Part shown: positions 7,577-9,531 of the stretch, one piece after another
Layout of the letters: every line of letters starts with the position of its first letter
How positions within the stretch are numbered: position 1 is the first letter of the stretch
Origin: Anaerolineales bacterium
GTDB taxonomy: Bacteria; Chloroflexota; Anaerolineae; Anaerolineales; E44-bin32
Assembly (NCBI GenBank): GCA_023250385.1
Contig: JAHFAU010000065.1
Location: 1 to 9,531, forward strand
DNA: 9,531 nucleotides
Direction of reading: 5' to 3'
Notes under the pieces: generated by a model
What the model was told of the DNA's origin: nothing
Databases searched by the model: none
Seen by the model: only the letters and a program-made list of their open reading frames with translations
Program-made: the position numbers and the translations under genes

Positions 7577-8658
7577 GCCTCGGTATTTGTGGCTAGATTG
7601 GCTCGGTACGCCTGGACGATCTCAACGACCGCGCGGACGTTCTCTACCGGCGTCTCGGGATAGATGCCGTGGCCCAAGTTGAAGATGTGACCGGGCCTGC
7701 CTCCAGCCTTGCTCAAGACTTCCAAGACCCGCCGCTCCAGCACAGGAAGCGGCGCCAGCATGACCGCAGGATCGAGATTCCCTTGAATAGCGACCGTCGG
7801 GCCTAATCGCCGCCGGGCCTGATCGAGTGGGGTACGCCAGTCCAATCCGATCACGTCCCCGCCGGCAGCCTGCAAGTCCTCCAGCAGGCTCCCCGTGCCG
7901 GTCCCGAAATGTATCCTCGGGACACCGGTCTTGGCCAACGACTGTAAGATTGCAGCGCTGTACGGCGCAACAAATTGCCTGTAATCTTCGGGGCTCAGCG
8001 CGCCGACCCAGCTGTCGAATAGCTGAATCGCCTGCGCGCCGGCTCGAACTTGGCCGAGCAGGTAAGCTGACAAGACATCGGTCAGCTTCTCCATCAGGGT
8101 GTGCCAGAGGGTTGGTTCGGAGAGCATGAGTGATTTCGTCGCCAGATAGTGCCGGCTGGGGCCGCCCTCCACCATGTAGGAGGCTACCGTGAATGGAGCA
8201 CCGGCGAATCCGATCAGGGGGACATCCAAGGGCAGTTCAGCTCGGAGGATCCGGACGGCCTCCAAGACATGGGCCAGCTCTTCATCCGGCTGGAAGGCCC
8301 TCAACCTGGCGATGTCCTGCGAAGCCCGAACCGGATTGTGGATGACTGGACCCTCGTCTGGTGAGAACTCCAGATCGATGCCCATAGGGATGAGGGGCAG
8401 CATGATGTCGGCGAAGAGGATGGCTGCGTCGACACCAAGCTGATGGACTGGGAGCAGCGCCACCCGAGCCGCGAGATCGGGTTGTGCGCAAATCTCAAGC
8501 AGCGAGTGGTGCTCGCGAATGGCCCGATACTCGGGGAGGAATCGGCCCGCCTGGCGCATGAACCACACGGGCGTGCGGTCCACTGGCAGGCTCCGGCAGG
8601 CCCGAAGGAACCGAGCGCTCGGCTCACTCGCCTGGGGCCCGCCCAGCTCGCTTACCAC
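7573..8658 (-). CDS. hemE: Uroporphyrinogen decarboxylase
   Basis: Decarboxylates the four acetate side chains of uroporphyrinogen III to give coproporphyrinogen III, a cytosolic reaction needing no cofactor. The 361-aa product carries all family signatures: PVWFMRQAGRFLPEYR (30-45, substrate-binding Arg35 and Arg39), FADIM with the key Asp84, Tyr161 in ASYMVEGG, FDSW (214-217), FGTGTGSLLEDL (251-262), GLDWRTPLDQAR (271-282), QGNLDP (292-297) and FNLGHGIYPETP (326-337) with His330. No catalytic residue is missing. The start is GTG 8658, which lies inside the end of chdC: GTGGTAA contains both the start and the chdC stop, a 7-base overlap that implies coupled translation since no good Shine-Dalgarno is seen. 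In the CPD pathway the product goes to CgoX, whose gene is not in this window. Confidence 0.97.
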   Translation of the reverse strand: MVSELGGPQASEPSARFLRACRSLPVDRTPVWFMRQAGRFLPEYRAIREHHSLLEICAQPDLAARVALLPVHQLGVDAAILFADIMLPLIPMGIDLEFSPDEGPVIHNPVRASQDIARLRAFQPDEELAHVLEAVRILRAELPLDVPLIGFAGAPFTVASYMVEGGPSRHYLATKSLMLSEPTLWHTLMEKLTDVLSAYLLGQVRAGAQAIQLFDSWVGALSPEDYRQFVAPYSAAILQSLAKTGVPRIHFGTGTGSLLEDLQAAGGDVIGLDWRTPLDQARRRLGPTVAIQGNLDPAVMLAPLPVLERRVLEVLSKAGGRPGHIFNLGHGIYPETPVENVRAVVEIVQAYRANLATNTEA

Positions 8659-9337
8659 AATGAACGTGTCTCGTCGGCCGAATGGTAGATCGCGGTGTAA
8701 AGCGGGGTATCTCGCTCCGTATATAGACGCCCGTCTGTGCCGCGCAGCTCGCGAACCAAATCCGAGAATTGCATCAAGTCGTCCGCCTCATATACGACGA
8801 CAAATTCCTGGTCCTGTAATCCAAAGCAGTAAAGCAACAACTGTGAGATTTCGGTGTAGCCTTTGCCGAGGCGCATGTGCTCATTCATGATTCCCTGCCG
8901 AGCGTCTTGGCTCATCAAGTACCACTCTTTGGTCTTGACGAATGGATACACTACCAGGTAGGCCTTCCGCTCTCCGGCGAAAGGGTCGATTTCTTGAGCT
9001 GAACGGGCCTGGCTGTATGCAGACGGAGCCGTGTATCCCCACAGGATTTTCGCCGGCTCGATCAGACCCCGGAACGGATTAATCGCTCCGGCGAGGGCGG
9101 TGAAAAAGCTAGCCGTGGCTGCTGTACCCTCGAGCGGCGTCGCGCACCAAATCAACAAATCCGCATCCGCTCCGGCTGGGAACACTTGGAAAACTTCTAC
9201 CATCGGAGAAGCCCGTCTTAGATCCGAGAGCCAAGAGCCGAGAGACTTCCGGCGCTCCTCTTCAGGCAATGCCCAGTAGGCGTCCTTGAAGCGATAGAGC
9301 GAAAAGTGATTGAGGCTGCGCTGTCGTTCTTCGAGCA

Positions 9338-9338
<1 letters not shown>
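8652..9338 (-). CDS. chdC: Coproheme decarboxylase (ChdC, formerly HemQ; chlorite-dismutase family)
   Basis: Performs the final step of the coproporphyrin-dependent route: peroxide-driven decarboxylation of two propionates of coproheme to give heme b. The 228-aa length fits the family. The frame extends upstream to 9455, but ATG 9338 is the right start: it overlaps the hemB stop (TGATG), follows a GGGAGAG (9348-9342), and upstream residues are hemB read out of frame. Visible: the N-terminal ferredoxin-like strand with HFSLYRFK (11-18), VFQVFPAGADADLLIW (49-64), YPFVKTKEWY (131-140) with the catalytic Tyr131 and Lys135, and EHMRLGKGY (153-161) with probable proximal heme ligand His154. The 23-residue Tyr-His spacing equals that of Corynebacterium diphtheriae ChdC (Tyr135/His158). 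The distal His of actinobacterial enzymes is Ala114 here, and no Firmicutes-like distal Gln could be placed with confidence. Its neighbours hemE and hemH make the assignment firm over plain chlorite dismutase. Confidence 0.93.

Positions 9339-9531
<193 letters not shown>

Overview
The window is GC-rich (about 60 % by eye) bacterial chromosome carrying mostly housekeeping metabolism. I see no phage, transposon, CRISPR or defence genes. The heme genes point to the coproporphyrin-dependent (CPD) route: a ChdC/HemQ-type coproheme decarboxylase and a coproporphyrin-type ferrochelatase without iron-sulfur cysteines. That route is typical of monoderm and related Terrabacteria lineages such as Actinomycetota, Bacillota and Chloroflexota-like groups. 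The ChdC resembles the actinobacterial type around its catalytic Tyr. I cannot name a species or phylum.

Layout. Positions 1-355 (minus strand) hold the start of a secreted protein of unknown function that runs off the left edge. Positions 356-713 are non-coding, with a good minus-strand intrinsic terminator, a second hairpin next to it and the leader of the hut genes. Positions 714-4041 (plus) hold hutH and hutU, the first two steps of histidine degradation (histidine to urocanate to imidazolone propionate); hutI and later genes are not in view. A perfect extended -10 promoter (4071-4079) then drives a tRNA-Met(CAT) gene. It is followed after 42 nt, with no visible terminator, by an extended SDR sugar-epimerase-like gene on the same strand. 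This gene meets the heme operon tail to tail: the two stop codons overlap in one CTAG at 5313-5316.

Positions 5313-9531 (minus) are a heme-biosynthesis operon, in transcription order hemB (3' end only), chdC/hemQ, hemE, hemH/cpfC and hemL. The first four are overlapped or translationally coupled. Together they cover glutamate-1-semialdehyde to 5-aminolevulinate (HemL), 5-aminolevulinate to porphobilinogen (HemB), uroporphyrinogen III to coproporphyrinogen III (HemE), iron insertion into coproporphyrin III (CpfC) and oxidative decarboxylation of coproheme to heme b (ChdC). HemA, HemC, HemD and the coproporphyrinogen oxidase CgoX/HemY must lie outside.

Most worth a second look: HutH has Ser where the characterised Pseudomonas enzyme has active-site His83; the left-edge secreted gene and the terminator/hairpin pair just upstream of it; the zero-spacer convergent overlap; and an ChdC that lacks the distal His of its actinobacterial relatives. 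I found no convincing undescribed multi-gene system.
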